The translations under genes were made by a program, and so were the position numbers. A stretch of 64,000 nucleotides of DNA from an uncultured Roseicyclus sp. (lineage in GTDB: Bacteria; Pseudomonadota; Alphaproteobacteria; Rhodobacterales; Rhodobacteraceae). Where the stretch lies: positions 1-64,000 of the forward strand of contig CANLEH010000006.1 of the NCBI GenBank assembly GCA_947489665.1, given 5' to 3'. The notes beneath the pieces are model-generated. The model had not been told where the DNA came from and ran no database searches. It was given only the letters and a program-made list of their open reading frames with translations. Every line of letters starts with the position of its first letter. Position 1 is the stretch's first letter. Shown here in pieces: positions 38,080-46,234 of this stretch.

Positions 38080-38147
38080 TCAGGCGTTCCTTGAGCGGTC
38101 CAAAGGGCTTTAGGCCAAAGGCGCGCGCCCCGAAAGGGGGCCTGACC

Positions 38148-39059
38148 TCACAACGCGGAAAGCCGCGCGTCCTGCCGGGCGATCAACGTGTCAATCTCGG
38201 CCATTGCAGCCGGGCTCAACTCCGCCCCCGCCTTGCGCGCTTTGGAATGCGCAATCGCGCCCCGCTTGGCGAGGATGTATTTACGCGCCGCCAATCCCAG
38301 ACCGGGCTGACATTCATACCGCACCAAGGGCAGATAGGCGTCGAAAATGTCCCGCGCGCGCTCAATATCCCCGCTGTTACAAAGGCTTACGACATCGCGC
38401 ATCATCTCAGGATACGCAAATCCCGTCATGGCGCCGTCCACCCCTCGCAGCATTTCTTCCAGCAGGAACTGCCCGCCATTGCCACACAGGATCGAGACCT
38501 TGCGCGCCCCGTCCGCCTCGGCCTGACGCAGGGTAGAGATCTTCTCCAGCCCCGGCCAATCCTCATGCTTCAGCATCACACAATTCGGGCACGTGTCGAA
38601 AATCGCGCGCAAAACCAGTGCCGGAATATTGATTTTCGTGACCAGCGGAAAATCCTGCAAAACCCAAGGCGTGTCGCCCAATCGCCGGGCCACATCGTGA
38701 AAATAGGCGATCACCTCATCATCGGCGCGCGGCGTGCCTTGCGGGGCAACCATCACACCCGCAGCACCGTGCCCCATCGCGATCTCGCTGAACCGCTCCA
38801 CCGCCTCGATCCGCGGCGCAGACACGCCCACGACCACCGGCACATCCGTGCGTGCTGTCACGCGCTGGATCACGGCCTCGGATTCCTTGGCGGAAAGCTC
38901 GCCAGCCTCGCCCATAATCCCAAGGATCGTCAGGCCCGTCGCGCCCTTTTCCAGGTAGAAATCGACCATCGTGTCGATGCTGTCGAGGTCCAGCGCCCCA
39001 TCCGGCAGAAACGGCGTGGCTGCGATGGTGAAAACACCGGACGCACGTTCATCAAGCAT
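38148..39059 (-). CDS. Dihydrodipicolinate synthase family protein (hydantoin cluster)
   Basis: 303-residue TIM barrel. The Schiff-base Lys is in NCVMLKHEDWPG, and the substrate loop is GIMGEAGELSAKE in place of the DapA GTTGE. FDAYLPLVRYECQPG near the C terminus is characteristic of the catabolic branch of the family (2-keto-acid aldolases/dehydratases). Start at 39059 overlaps the racemase stop (ATGA). As last gene of the hydantoinase operon, it probably processes the keto acid formed from the released amino-acid derivative. The reaction is not deducible. Confidence 0.84.
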   Translation of the reverse strand: MLDERASGVFTIAATPFLPDGALDLDSIDTMVDFYLEKGATGLTILGIMGEAGELSAKESEAVIQRVTARTDVPVVVGVSAPRIEAVERFSEIAMGHGAAGVMVAPQGTPRADDEVIAYFHDVARRLGDTPWVLQDFPLVTKINIPALVLRAIFDTCPNCVMLKHEDWPGLEKISTLRQAEADGARKVSILCGNGGQFLLEEMLRGVDGAMTGFAYPEMMRDVVSLCNSGDIERARDIFDAYLPLVRYECQPGLGLAARKYILAKRGAIAHSKARKAGAELSPAAMAEIDTLIARQDARLSAL

Positions 39060-39742
39060 CAGCTCTCTCCAACTTTGTGGAATTGTTTCAAAGCGATACG
39101 GGGCAGGGCCATGGCAACGGCGGCTTGGCAAGGCTCCACCACCGGAATGCCCAGAGCCTTCTCCAAGGGAAAGCGAAACCGCGCCATGCCGGCGCATCCC
39201 ATGATCAACACATCGGCGCCATCCTCGTCACGCAACTGGCGGCCGACCTCCGTCATCCGCTCCAACGTGCGCCCGGCATCGTTCAACTCATTCACATGCA
39301 GCCCGATGGCCCGGTCCCCCGCCAACCGATCGAGCACCCCCATGGCCCCCAGACTGCGCAGATGGCGCGGGATCGACCCCGGCAATATCGCAATGATCCC
39401 AAAGCGTTGGCCAAGGGTCATCGCGGTCATCACCGCACTTTCCTGAATGCCCAGAACGGGCTTGGCCGTTTGGTCTCGCAAGGCGTGCAGACCCGGATCG
39501 CCAAAACACGCAATCACGAACCCGGCCGCCGAATCCTCAACCTGCGCGGCCAGTTTCAAGGTTTGAGGAATCGTCAGATCCGCCTGCGCCTGCGTCTCGA
39601 TCCCCTTGGGTCCCTGACTGTTGCCCATGCAGATGATCCGTCGCCCGAACCCCTCCAACGGGCGCACGGCGTCCTGAATGCCAAGCGTCACACTTTCCGA
39701 GGAATTGGGGTTCAAAACATAGAGGTATCTCTTGTCGCCCAA
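39059..39742 (-). CDS. Hydantoin racemase family protein, TTG start
   Basis: 227 residues of the Asp/Glu/hydantoin racemase superfamily. Both catalytic cysteines are present: C79 in VIACFGDPGL and C183 in MGCAGM, spaced as in HyuE. The N-terminal PNSSESVT is also HyuE-like. No ATG is available near the domain start. TTG at 39742, eight bases after GAGAGGG and just past the stop of the VOC gene, gives the proper N terminus (M-GDKRYLYVLNPNSS). It likely interconverts D- and L-hydantoin substrates so that a stereoselective hydantoinase can use both. Confidence 0.85.
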   Translation of the reverse strand: MGDKRYLYVLNPNSSESVTLGIQDAVRPLEGFGRRIICMGNSQGPKGIETQAQADLTIPQTLKLAAQVEDSAAGFVIACFGDPGLHALRDQTAKPVLGIQESAVMTAMTLGQRFGIIAILPGSIPRHLRSLGAMGVLDRLAGDRAIGLHVNELNDAGRTLERMTEVGRQLRDEDGADVLIMGCAGMARFRFPLEKALGIPVVEPCQAAVAMALPRIALKQFHKVGES

Positions 39743-39743
39743 A

Positions 39744-40139
39744 TCACGCGCCCTCTCGTGTGGCGGTCTGGATTTCGACCTGATAGCCCTCTGGGTCGTC
39801 AAAGACGAAGGCGCGGATGCCAATGGCATCGTTGACGAACATTTCGCTCAGGTTTTCAACGCCTTGGTTCTCGACATAGGCGTACCACGCATCCACATCC
39901 GGCACCCGTATGCAGAACTGAACGGGTCGTGTTTCGGCCCATTTGTGCATCCCGTGCGCTTCGTCCACGAGGCCGATATGCGCGCCCTCGCACACCCGCA
40001 TGATCTTGGCGAGGCCCTGCTGGTCGATCACCAATGGAAAGCCCATCACATCGCAATAGAAGGCTTCGGCCCGCGCAAGGTCTTTGTAGTACAGAAAGGT
40101 GATCGCAAGCTGGTTCGGTGCGTCCGGGCGTTGTGTCAT
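39744..40139 (-). CDS. VOC/glyoxalase-family protein
   Basis: 131-residue protein with two beta-alpha-beta-beta-beta modules of the vicinal oxygen chelate fold (ITFLYYKDLARAEAFYCDVMGF at the N terminus, FVFDDPEGYQVEIQ at the C terminus). Start taken at 40139 because its ATG overlaps the hydantoinase stop and GGAGG lies 6 bases upstream; the ATG at 40160 lies inside the hydantoinase. The Glu of YQVEIQ is a possible metal ligand. Possible roles are dioxygenase, epimerase or lyase; its position in the operon suggests a step on the hydantoin pathway. Confidence 0.82.
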   Translation of the reverse strand: MTQRPDAPNQLAITFLYYKDLARAEAFYCDVMGFPLVIDQQGLAKIMRVCEGAHIGLVDEAHGMHKWAETRPVQFCIRVPDVDAWYAYVENQGVENLSEMFVNDAIGIRAFVFDDPEGYQVEIQTATREGA

Positions 40140-41521
40140 TTGGGCCTCCGGTTGATCCATCGGCCTTGGCCGGGTTGCGTGGTCAGGACACCGTCGCTGA
40201 CAATCCTATCGCCACGAAGGAAAACATCGTTCGGCCAGCCAGTTACGGTGCGTCCTTCATGCGGGTTGTAGTCCACGTTGTCGTGCAGGTCATCGGCTCC
40301 GTAGGTGTGAGCCTGGCCTGTATCCCAAAGCACGATATCGGCATCCGCGCCCACTTCAAGCACACCCTTACCGGGCAGGTCGTAAATCTCCGCCGCCCGC
40401 GATGCGGTTAACTCAGCGAAGGCAGGGGCAGGCATCTTGCCCCGGGACACGATCGCATCAAACAGAAGCGGCTGGCGCGTCTCCAACCCGGGTTGCCCAT
40501 TTGCAATCTCCGGGAAAGGTGGGTTCGGGCCGGTGCGTAATTTCCCCGTTTCATCAAAGCGATAGGGCGCGTGGTCGGATGAGATCAGGTCGAGCGTCCC
40601 GTCGCTTAACCCGTCCCACAACGCCAATTGGTCCGCCTCGCCACGTTGCGGCGGCGAACACATCCACTTCGCGCCTTCAATGCCTTGGTCGAGGATTTCG
40701 GCGGTCTGAAACAGGTAATGCGTACAGGTCTCGGCGAAGACCGGCGCGCCCCGCTTTCGGGCGGCCCGGACAGCTTCAAGCGCCTCAATGCAGGTGACAT
40801 GGAATATCATGACCGGTGCGGAAAGTTGCTCTGCCATCGCACAGATGCGTTTTACGGCCTCGGCTTCCGCCGCCCGCGGGCGCGCTTCCGCGTGGTGCTT
40901 CGGTTCTGTTTTATTTCCCGAAATCAATTTGTTACGCGCCACACTTAAGATGGCATCGTCTTCGGCATGAACACAGGTCAAAGCGCCAGCTGGGCCGGTG
41001 ATCGACAGTATATGGGCGATTTGATCTGAATTCAGCGCGATGTTGTACGTGGTGAAGACCTTCACGGTCCGATGCCCGGCCGCAATCAGTGCACGCAGAT
41101 CATCGTCAAAATGCGGCGCATCGGGGTCAGACAGGCTCAGGTGGTAGGCATAATCGATCATCGCACCGCGCTGTGCACGGGCGGAGTAATCCTCCACAAC
41201 ATCCCGTAAACGCTCACCTTTTCCTTGCGCCGCGAAGGAGATGACGGACGTGGTTCCACCAAGCGCGGCAGACCGTGTCGCGGTTTCAAAACTGTCCGCG
41301 TTCCAAAGCCCCATCCCGGATTTCTGTTCGATATGAGCGTGTGGGTCCACGCCGCCTGGGGTGGCCACCAAGCCGTGTGCGTCGTGGGTCGGCAGCGATT
41401 TATCAAGCTCCGCGCCAATTGCGCCAATCTTCCCGTCGGAGACAAGGATATCCGCACGCCGCCGACCCAGACGGTCTAGCAAGTCAGCCCCACGGATCAC
41501 GAAATCAAAACGATGCCCCAT
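40136..41521 (-). CDS. Hydantoinase/dihydropyrimidinase-family amidohydrolase
   Basis: 461-residue cyclic amidohydrolase. Binuclear metal ligands are visible as H61-x-H63 (DPHAHIE), the carbamylated Lys154 (TVKVFTTYN), H185 (CVHAEDD), H241 (HVTC) and D316 (SSDHAPY). It opens hydantoin or dihydropyrimidine rings to N-carbamoyl amino acids. HAHIEQ rather than the HTHF/HTHL of typical dihydropyrimidinases, and pairing with a hydantoin racemase and DapA-like lyase, suggest a non-standard cyclic amide. It is first in its operon. No N-carbamoylase gene is in the window. Confidence 0.88.
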   Translation of the reverse strand: MGHRFDFVIRGADLLDRLGRRRADILVSDGKIGAIGAELDKSLPTHDAHGLVATPGGVDPHAHIEQKSGMGLWNADSFETATRSAALGGTTSVISFAAQGKGERLRDVVEDYSARAQRGAMIDYAYHLSLSDPDAPHFDDDLRALIAAGHRTVKVFTTYNIALNSDQIAHILSITGPAGALTCVHAEDDAILSVARNKLISGNKTEPKHHAEARPRAAEAEAVKRICAMAEQLSAPVMIFHVTCIEALEAVRAARKRGAPVFAETCTHYLFQTAEILDQGIEGAKWMCSPPQRGEADQLALWDGLSDGTLDLISSDHAPYRFDETGKLRTGPNPPFPEIANGQPGLETRQPLLFDAIVSRGKMPAPAFAELTASRAAEIYDLPGKGVLEVGADADIVLWDTGQAHTYGADDLHDNVDYNPHEGRTVTGWPNDVFLRGDRIVSDGVLTTQPGQGRWINRRPK

Positions 41522-41586
41522 ATTCAGAACATGCGGCGCGGGTGATGGGGTGACAAGCTCCTGAACGTCCGAGCTGATGCTTCATT

Positions 41587-41607
41587 TGTGGATATACCTG
41601 TGGATAA
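41587..41607 (-). promoter_or_regulatory. Two DnaA-box-like nonamers upstream of the hydantoinase gene
   Basis: TGTGGATAA (41599-41607) is the exact complement of the DnaA consensus TTATCCACA. TGTGGATAT (41587-41595), 12 bp away in the same orientation, differs at one position. Both are about 70-85 bp upstream of the hydantoinase start. The 199-bp gap 41522-41720 holds nothing else I can identify. This could be a DnaA-responsive promoter; it is not an origin. Confidence 0.35.
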
Positions 41608-41720
41608 GTAGATCCCTATAAATCGTAAGCAGACCTCACTCCTTTTGATTTTTATTCCTAGAAGAGCTCAAATACTCAGTGGTGCTCCACAAACTTGTGC
41701 TTATGCCACCTCTATCCCCA

Positions 41721-43100
41721 TCACTGGGAAATCAGCGCACGCACTGTTTCCAGTCCCGACTTTACCCGATCCTCACGCCCTTTCGCCTCAACATTCAGAC
41801 GCAGAAGCGGCTCCGTGTTCGACGACCGCAGGTTCAGACGCCAATCCTCAAAGCTCAGGCTTAACCCATCCGTCATGTCTCGCGCCGAAGCCTTGGGACC
41901 AAGGGCCTTATCGACGCGCGCAATAGCGGCTTGCGCATCTTCGACCCGAAAATTCATCTCACCGGACGAGGGGAAGGCGGCCATCTGGTCGGCGACCAAT
42001 TGCTTCAAGGTGCCACCACGCCGCCCGAGCAACTCACACAGTAGCAGCCAGGGGATCATGCCGCTGTCGCAGAAGAAGAAGTCGCGAAAATAGTGATGGG
42101 CAGACATCTCTCCGCCATAGATCGCTTCCTCATCACGCAGCTTTTGCTTGATGTTGGTATGCCCGCATTTCGACATCACGGCGCGCCCGCCCGCCTGCCT
42201 CACAACATGTTGCGTGTTCCAGACAATGCGGGGATCGTGGATGATCGTGGCGCCCGGCTCTTTCTCCAGAAACACCTCGGCCAGCAATCCCACGACATAT
42301 TCGCCGGGAATGAACGTGCCTTCATGGTCGAAGAAAAAGCAGCGGTCGAAATCGCCGTCCCAGGCGATGGCCAGATGCGCACCGGTGTCACGCACCATTT
42401 GCGCGGTGGGCGGCTGATTTTCCGGCAGCATCGGGTTGGGAATGCCGTTGGGGAAACTGCCATCCGGCGAATGGTGCATCCGTACGAATTCCCAAGGCAC
42501 GCCCCTTTCAGCGAGCGACACAGCCAAGTGGTCAAAAGTTGGCCCCGCTGCGCCGTTCCCCGCGTTCACCAGTATTTTCAGTGGTTTAAGGGCCTCGGTT
42601 GAGAGGAACCCTAAAATGCAATCTACATATGCATCGCGCGTGCCAGTCGCATCGATCACACGGCCACCTGCACGCCCGGGCGCGAATTCGCCGCTTTCTG
42701 CAAGCGCCTTGATCTCTGCCAGACCAGTCTCGGCCCCAACGGGCGCAGACCCGGCCCTGACCAGCTTCATGCCGTTATAGTCCATCGGATTGTGGGACGC
42801 AGTCACACAAATCCCCCCATCAGCGCCCAAATGGGAGGTTGCGAAATACACCTCTTCCGTGCCGCACAGGCCCAGATCCAGCACCTCAACCCCGGCCTGC
42901 ACCATTCCGGTCGCAACAGCACCCGCCAACCCGGCGGAGGAGGGGCGCACATCCCGCCCCAGGACCACGCGCCGTGCGTTCAAAACCTCGGCAAAAGCGC
43001 GCCCGACCCGTTCCGCATTGGCTTGCGTCAAATCATCGTCCAGCCGCCCGCGAATGTCGTAGGCCTTGAAGAAATTCAATGGTTTAGCCAATGGCTCCAT
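41721..43100 (-). CDS. Phosphomannomutase/phosphoglucomutase
   Basis: 459-residue alpha-D-phosphohexomutase. The phosphorylated Ser is in TASHNP (about residue 101), the metal-binding loop is DGDFDRC, the sugar-binding loop is GGEMSAHHYFRDF, and the C-terminal phosphate-binding loop is RSSNTEP. It interconverts mannose-6-P and mannose-1-P (or the glucose equivalents) for GDP-mannose and envelope polysaccharides. Start at 43100, with GGAG 10 bases upstream; a longer frame lacks support. It stands alone, divergent from the MoxR operon. Confidence 0.92.
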   Translation of the reverse strand: MEPLAKPLNFFKAYDIRGRLDDDLTQANAERVGRAFAEVLNARRVVLGRDVRPSSAGLAGAVATGMVQAGVEVLDLGLCGTEEVYFATSHLGADGGICVTASHNPMDYNGMKLVRAGSAPVGAETGLAEIKALAESGEFAPGRAGGRVIDATGTRDAYVDCILGFLSTEALKPLKILVNAGNGAAGPTFDHLAVSLAERGVPWEFVRMHHSPDGSFPNGIPNPMLPENQPPTAQMVRDTGAHLAIAWDGDFDRCFFFDHEGTFIPGEYVVGLLAEVFLEKEPGATIIHDPRIVWNTQHVVRQAGGRAVMSKCGHTNIKQKLRDEEAIYGGEMSAHHYFRDFFFCDSGMIPWLLLCELLGRRGGTLKQLVADQMAAFPSSGEMNFRVEDAQAAIARVDKALGPKASARDMTDGLSLSFEDWRLNLRSSNTEPLLRLNVEAKGREDRVKSGLETVRALISQ

Positions 43101-43238
43101 GCCAAGCTCCGTCCCGTCGCTTCCGCTTGTTATAGCCCTGTGCGGGCCAGCGCGACCAGTCTGCGTGATTGGCATGACCGCGTGAGACGCTATGTTTGAC
43201 CCAATGCCGCAAGACCCACGGGGCCCAAGAACCAGACC

Positions 43239-43925
43239 ATGATCATCCTCTCGCCCCAGACCGTCGCCAATCCAGGCGCATTGGAAACGCGCTCCCTGCC
43301 GAAGAAAATCATTGGCCGCGTGCAGATCCTGCCGCGCGGGGCAACGTTGGGCACATGGCTGCGGCTCCTGTTTGAGATGCAGTTCCTACGCTATTGCGCG
43401 GCCCTTTTTCCCTTCCTTGTCCCCATCCTCATTTCCCGCGATCTGGCCCTGCCGGTCATGCAGGCGCCGCTTGCCATGATCCTCGTGATCGGCGTCATCG
43501 AATTGAAGGTCCTGCGCCTGTCTGACAGCGCGCGCACCCGCCTGATGCCGGAGGAGGAGGCTGACCGCACCCTCGATGCCTTTTCGTTCCGCGCCAAATC
43601 CCTGCTGCGCCGCATCGCCGCCCGCCGCGGGATTGCCGAAGGCGATCTTCGCCTTGTGGCCGAGCAATCGGAACTGGCGCGCGTCGCACCGCTGACCTTC
43701 GTATCGGTTCAATCGGCCGCGCCGTCGCCCCACATCGTTCCCCTGGACCCGGAGGATCAGGATATCCTGAACACCCTGTTCGACGACACACTCACTGAAC
43801 GCGATCTGCACCGCGCTCAACTTCGGAAAGAAGAGCATATTCAAGATGTTACCATAGAAGCAGCCGGTGTCTCGGCCCATGCGCGCCTGTCGGCGTGGAT
43901 GGATGAAAACGCGGCGGAGGCCTGA
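43239..43925 (+). CDS. Hypothetical membrane protein encoded with MoxR/VWA genes
   Basis: 228 residues that I do not recognise. Two hydrophobic helices (about residues 48-66 and 72-90) form a hairpin. The rest is charged and cytoplasmic: a helical segment with LDAFSFRAKSLLRRIAARRG (residues about 110-130) and a C-terminal acidic part rich in Glu/Asp. It is separated from the MoxR ATPase gene by only 2 bases, so it is probably the membrane-anchored partner or target of that chaperone system. No catalytic motif seen. Confidence 0.75.
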   Translation: MIILSPQTVANPGALETRSLPKKIIGRVQILPRGATLGTWLRLLFEMQFLRYCAALFPFLVPILISRDLALPVMQAPLAMILVIGVIELKVLRLSDSARTRLMPEEEADRTLDAFSFRAKSLLRRIAARRGIAEGDLRLVAEQSELARVAPLTFVSVQSAAPSPHIVPLDPEDQDILNTLFDDTLTERDLHRAQLRKEEHIQDVTIEAAGVSAHARLSAWMDENAAEA

Positions 43926-43927
43926 TC

Positions 43928-45022
43928 ATGTCAATCAACGCAACCCGCGTTTCCGCCGGTGGCGCGCTAGACGTTTTGCGCGCCGCATGGGCCGCGCAAC
44001 GCGACGATGGGCTGACCGCATCGTGGATGCTGCACGGACGCCCCGGCGTCGGAAAGTCCGAGATCATCGCGCAATTGGCGGCTGAAATCGGGGCAGATTT
44101 GCACGATCTGCGCCTGACCACGATCGAACCACAGGATCTGCGCGGCTTGCCTTTCTATGACCATGACGCGGGCAAGACCATCTGGTACCGGCCCGAGGAT
44201 TTGCCAGACGGCGACGCGCCCGCGATCCTGTTTCTGGACGAACTCACAGCCGCCGCCCCCTCTCTCCAACCCACGGTCTACGGGCTTTTGCAGGAACGCC
44301 GTGTCGGGCGCCACGTCCTGCCTGCCAACGTGCTGATCGTCGCTGCCGGCAATATGGTCGAAGACGGTGCCGTCGCATATGAGATGGGAACCGCCCTGTC
44401 CGATCGCTTGATCCACATGATCGTTCAGGCCGATGCCGAGGATTGGCTGCAAAACTACGCGGCCTCCACAGGCATCCATCCCAGTGTCGCCGCGTTCCTC
44501 AAGACCCGGCCTGACCTGTTCGAGACAACCGAAGCAGCCCTTCGCCGCGGGGACGCCATTGCCTGCACCCCAAGATCGTGGCGCCGCGTCAGCGACATCA
44601 TGCATCTCAACCCAGCCAAATCCACGCGCCAGGTCATGGTCGCGGGCACAGTGGGGGAGGCTGCGGCCGCCGATTTCCTGCTGCTGGCCGATGAAATCGC
44701 GGCAACCGTGCAGGTCGAGGCCATGTTGCAAACCCCCCGATCTGAACGGGCTGACCTTTATCCGCCAACGCTGCATGGGTTAACGGCACTCGTCTACGGG
44801 CTGTTGGGTGCGGTCAACGAAGCGAATTTGCCCGCGGCCATCGAAATCCTCGCTGATATGCGCGGGATCGATCGCCCGGGCGTGCCAGTGGCGGAACTCG
44901 GGACCTTCGGGTTCGAATTGCTCATCTCGCAAGCGCTCGACAACGGCTGGCAAGCTGCCTTTGCCGCGTCGGATGCCTTCGCGGCCTACCAGTCCGAACG
45001 CGCCGCCGCCGGCTTGCCGTGA
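43928..45022 (+). CDS. MoxR-family AAA+ ATPase
   Basis: 364 residues: Walker A GRPGVGKSE (about residue 37), Walker B ILFLDELTAAAPSLQ (about 100), sensor 1 VAAGN, and the arginine-finger region TALSDR. MoxR ATPases act with VWA-domain proteins as chaperones that insert metal cofactors or remodel complexes. Here the VWA gene follows immediately, its GTG start overlapping this stop (GTGA). Substrate complex unknown. Confidence 0.9.
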   Translation: MSINATRVSAGGALDVLRAAWAAQRDDGLTASWMLHGRPGVGKSEIIAQLAAEIGADLHDLRLTTIEPQDLRGLPFYDHDAGKTIWYRPEDLPDGDAPAILFLDELTAAAPSLQPTVYGLLQERRVGRHVLPANVLIVAAGNMVEDGAVAYEMGTALSDRLIHMIVQADAEDWLQNYAASTGIHPSVAAFLKTRPDLFETTEAALRRGDAIACTPRSWRRVSDIMHLNPAKSTRQVMVAGTVGEAAAADFLLLADEIAATVQVEAMLQTPRSERADLYPPTLHGLTALVYGLLGAVNEANLPAAIEILADMRGIDRPGVPVAELGTFGFELLISQALDNGWQAAFAASDAFAAYQSERAAAGLP

Positions 45023-46233
45023 CCGGGCCGCACCGCGCCAGCCGCGCCCTCGCGCATCTGGGCGAAATTGACCCGGCCCTTGCTGTCTTGTCCCTTGCCT
45101 GTCGGCACCGCGATGGAACCGGACGCACGAAAACCCAAGGCGAAACAATCCTTTACGGCCTCGGCTTTGAGCAATTAGGTCTCGCGGAACAGGTCGGGCT
45201 GGCGGCCCATCACGTCCTGCATGTGGCGCTGCAACACTCGGACCGAAAGGCAGCACTGGCGGAAAGATTGGGCGAACGGTTTGATCCCAGCCTCTTTGAT
45301 CTTGCCGCCGATGGCATCATTAACGAAACCCTCCAACTGGCCGATCACGCCCTTCCGCGCCCTGCCGTCATGCTGACGGAGCTTTTGGCGGACATCGGTG
45401 ATGCCGCCCCCTCCGCCATTGCCGCTGTTTCGGAATGGGATGCGGACCGCTTGGCCATGCATCTCCACGCGGATCCGCAACGCGCTGAAAAAGCACGCGA
45501 TTTCGGCGCAACGCGCGGCTTCGCGCAGGATCTCGACCTTGGCGAAGCGGATTCGGAAGGGGAGCCTCAGAAAGCCGCGGATTGGCGCAACCATATGCTG
45601 CGCGCGCTGGAGGCGGGCCGCAAAGCCGGCACCGGGATCGGGCGCTTTGGCGCCATCCTCGCCGATCTCGCCCCGTCCACCATCCCATGGGAGGTTGAGC
45701 TGCGCGGCATCCTCGCCAAGGCCCTGTCTGACCAGCCGCAAACATCCCACCGCCGTCCCGCCGGGCGTTGGATCGCCATGGCAGCCGACGCACTGGACCG
45801 TGGCGCGCCAGAGCCTGTCTTCCAACCCGGCCAATCCCGTGATGCCAGCCGCCCTCGTGTGGTCGTGGCCCTTGATACATCCAGTTCCATCGATGCTCTC
45901 ACCCAATCACTTTTTTTCGCTGAGGTTCAGGGGGTTGCGCGCCGCACCGCAGCCGAGGTGCACCTGCTCGCCTTCGATGAAGAGGTGTTTGAAACCCGCC
46001 GCATCGACGGCTTCGGCGCGACCCTGGCTGACCTCAACCTGCGCACCGGGGGCGGCACCGATTTCGCCCCGGTGTTCGCCGCGTCAGACCGGATCAACCC
46101 GTCCATCCTGGTGATGCTGACCGACCTCGACGCGCCATGCCCCGCCGCGCCAGCCTATCCCGTGATCTGGGCCGTGCCTGGCCGGGCCGAGGTCAGCGTG
46201 CCGTACGGGCGCTGCCTCAGGGTAGGGGGCTGA
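45019..46233 (+). CDS. VWA-like protein with DUF2201 metallopeptidase-like N terminus
   Basis: 404 residues. The N-terminal domain has AAHHVLHVALQH, matching the DUF2201 region where a zincin HExxH-type motif is expected but without the catalytic Glu (HVLHV), and EWDADRLAMHLHAD. The C-terminal VWA-like domain starts VVVALDTSSSID (MIDAS DxSxS), continues with TGGGTDF and ends LTDLDAPCP. GTG start overlapping the MoxR stop. Together with MoxR it should form a chaperone/remodelling pair. Peptidase activity is doubtful given the missing Glu. Its stop is two bases from the end of the convergent betA gene. Confidence 0.85.
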   Translation: MTGPHRASRALAHLGEIDPALAVLSLACRHRDGTGRTKTQGETILYGLGFEQLGLAEQVGLAAHHVLHVALQHSDRKAALAERLGERFDPSLFDLAADGIINETLQLADHALPRPAVMLTELLADIGDAAPSAIAAVSEWDADRLAMHLHADPQRAEKARDFGATRGFAQDLDLGEADSEGEPQKAADWRNHMLRALEAGRKAGTGIGRFGAILADLAPSTIPWEVELRGILAKALSDQPQTSHRRPAGRWIAMAADALDRGAPEPVFQPGQSRDASRPRVVVALDTSSSIDALTQSLFFAEVQGVARRTAAEVHLLAFDEEVFETRRIDGFGATLADLNLRTGGGTDFAPVFAASDRINPSILVMLTDLDAPCPAAPAYPVIWAVPGRAEVSVPYGRCLRVGG

Positions 46234-46234
46234 C

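Noticed and set aside
38112-38143. Hairpin AGGCC...GGCCT with an inner CCCC-GAAA-GGGG as terminator of an upstream operon
   Set aside because: Both flanking operons are on the minus strand and no T-tract follows the stem in that direction; it also lies just upstream of a start codon.
41587-41607. Replication origin based on DnaA boxes
   Set aside because: Only two boxes, no AT-rich unwinding region and no dnaA/parAB/hemE neighbourhood.
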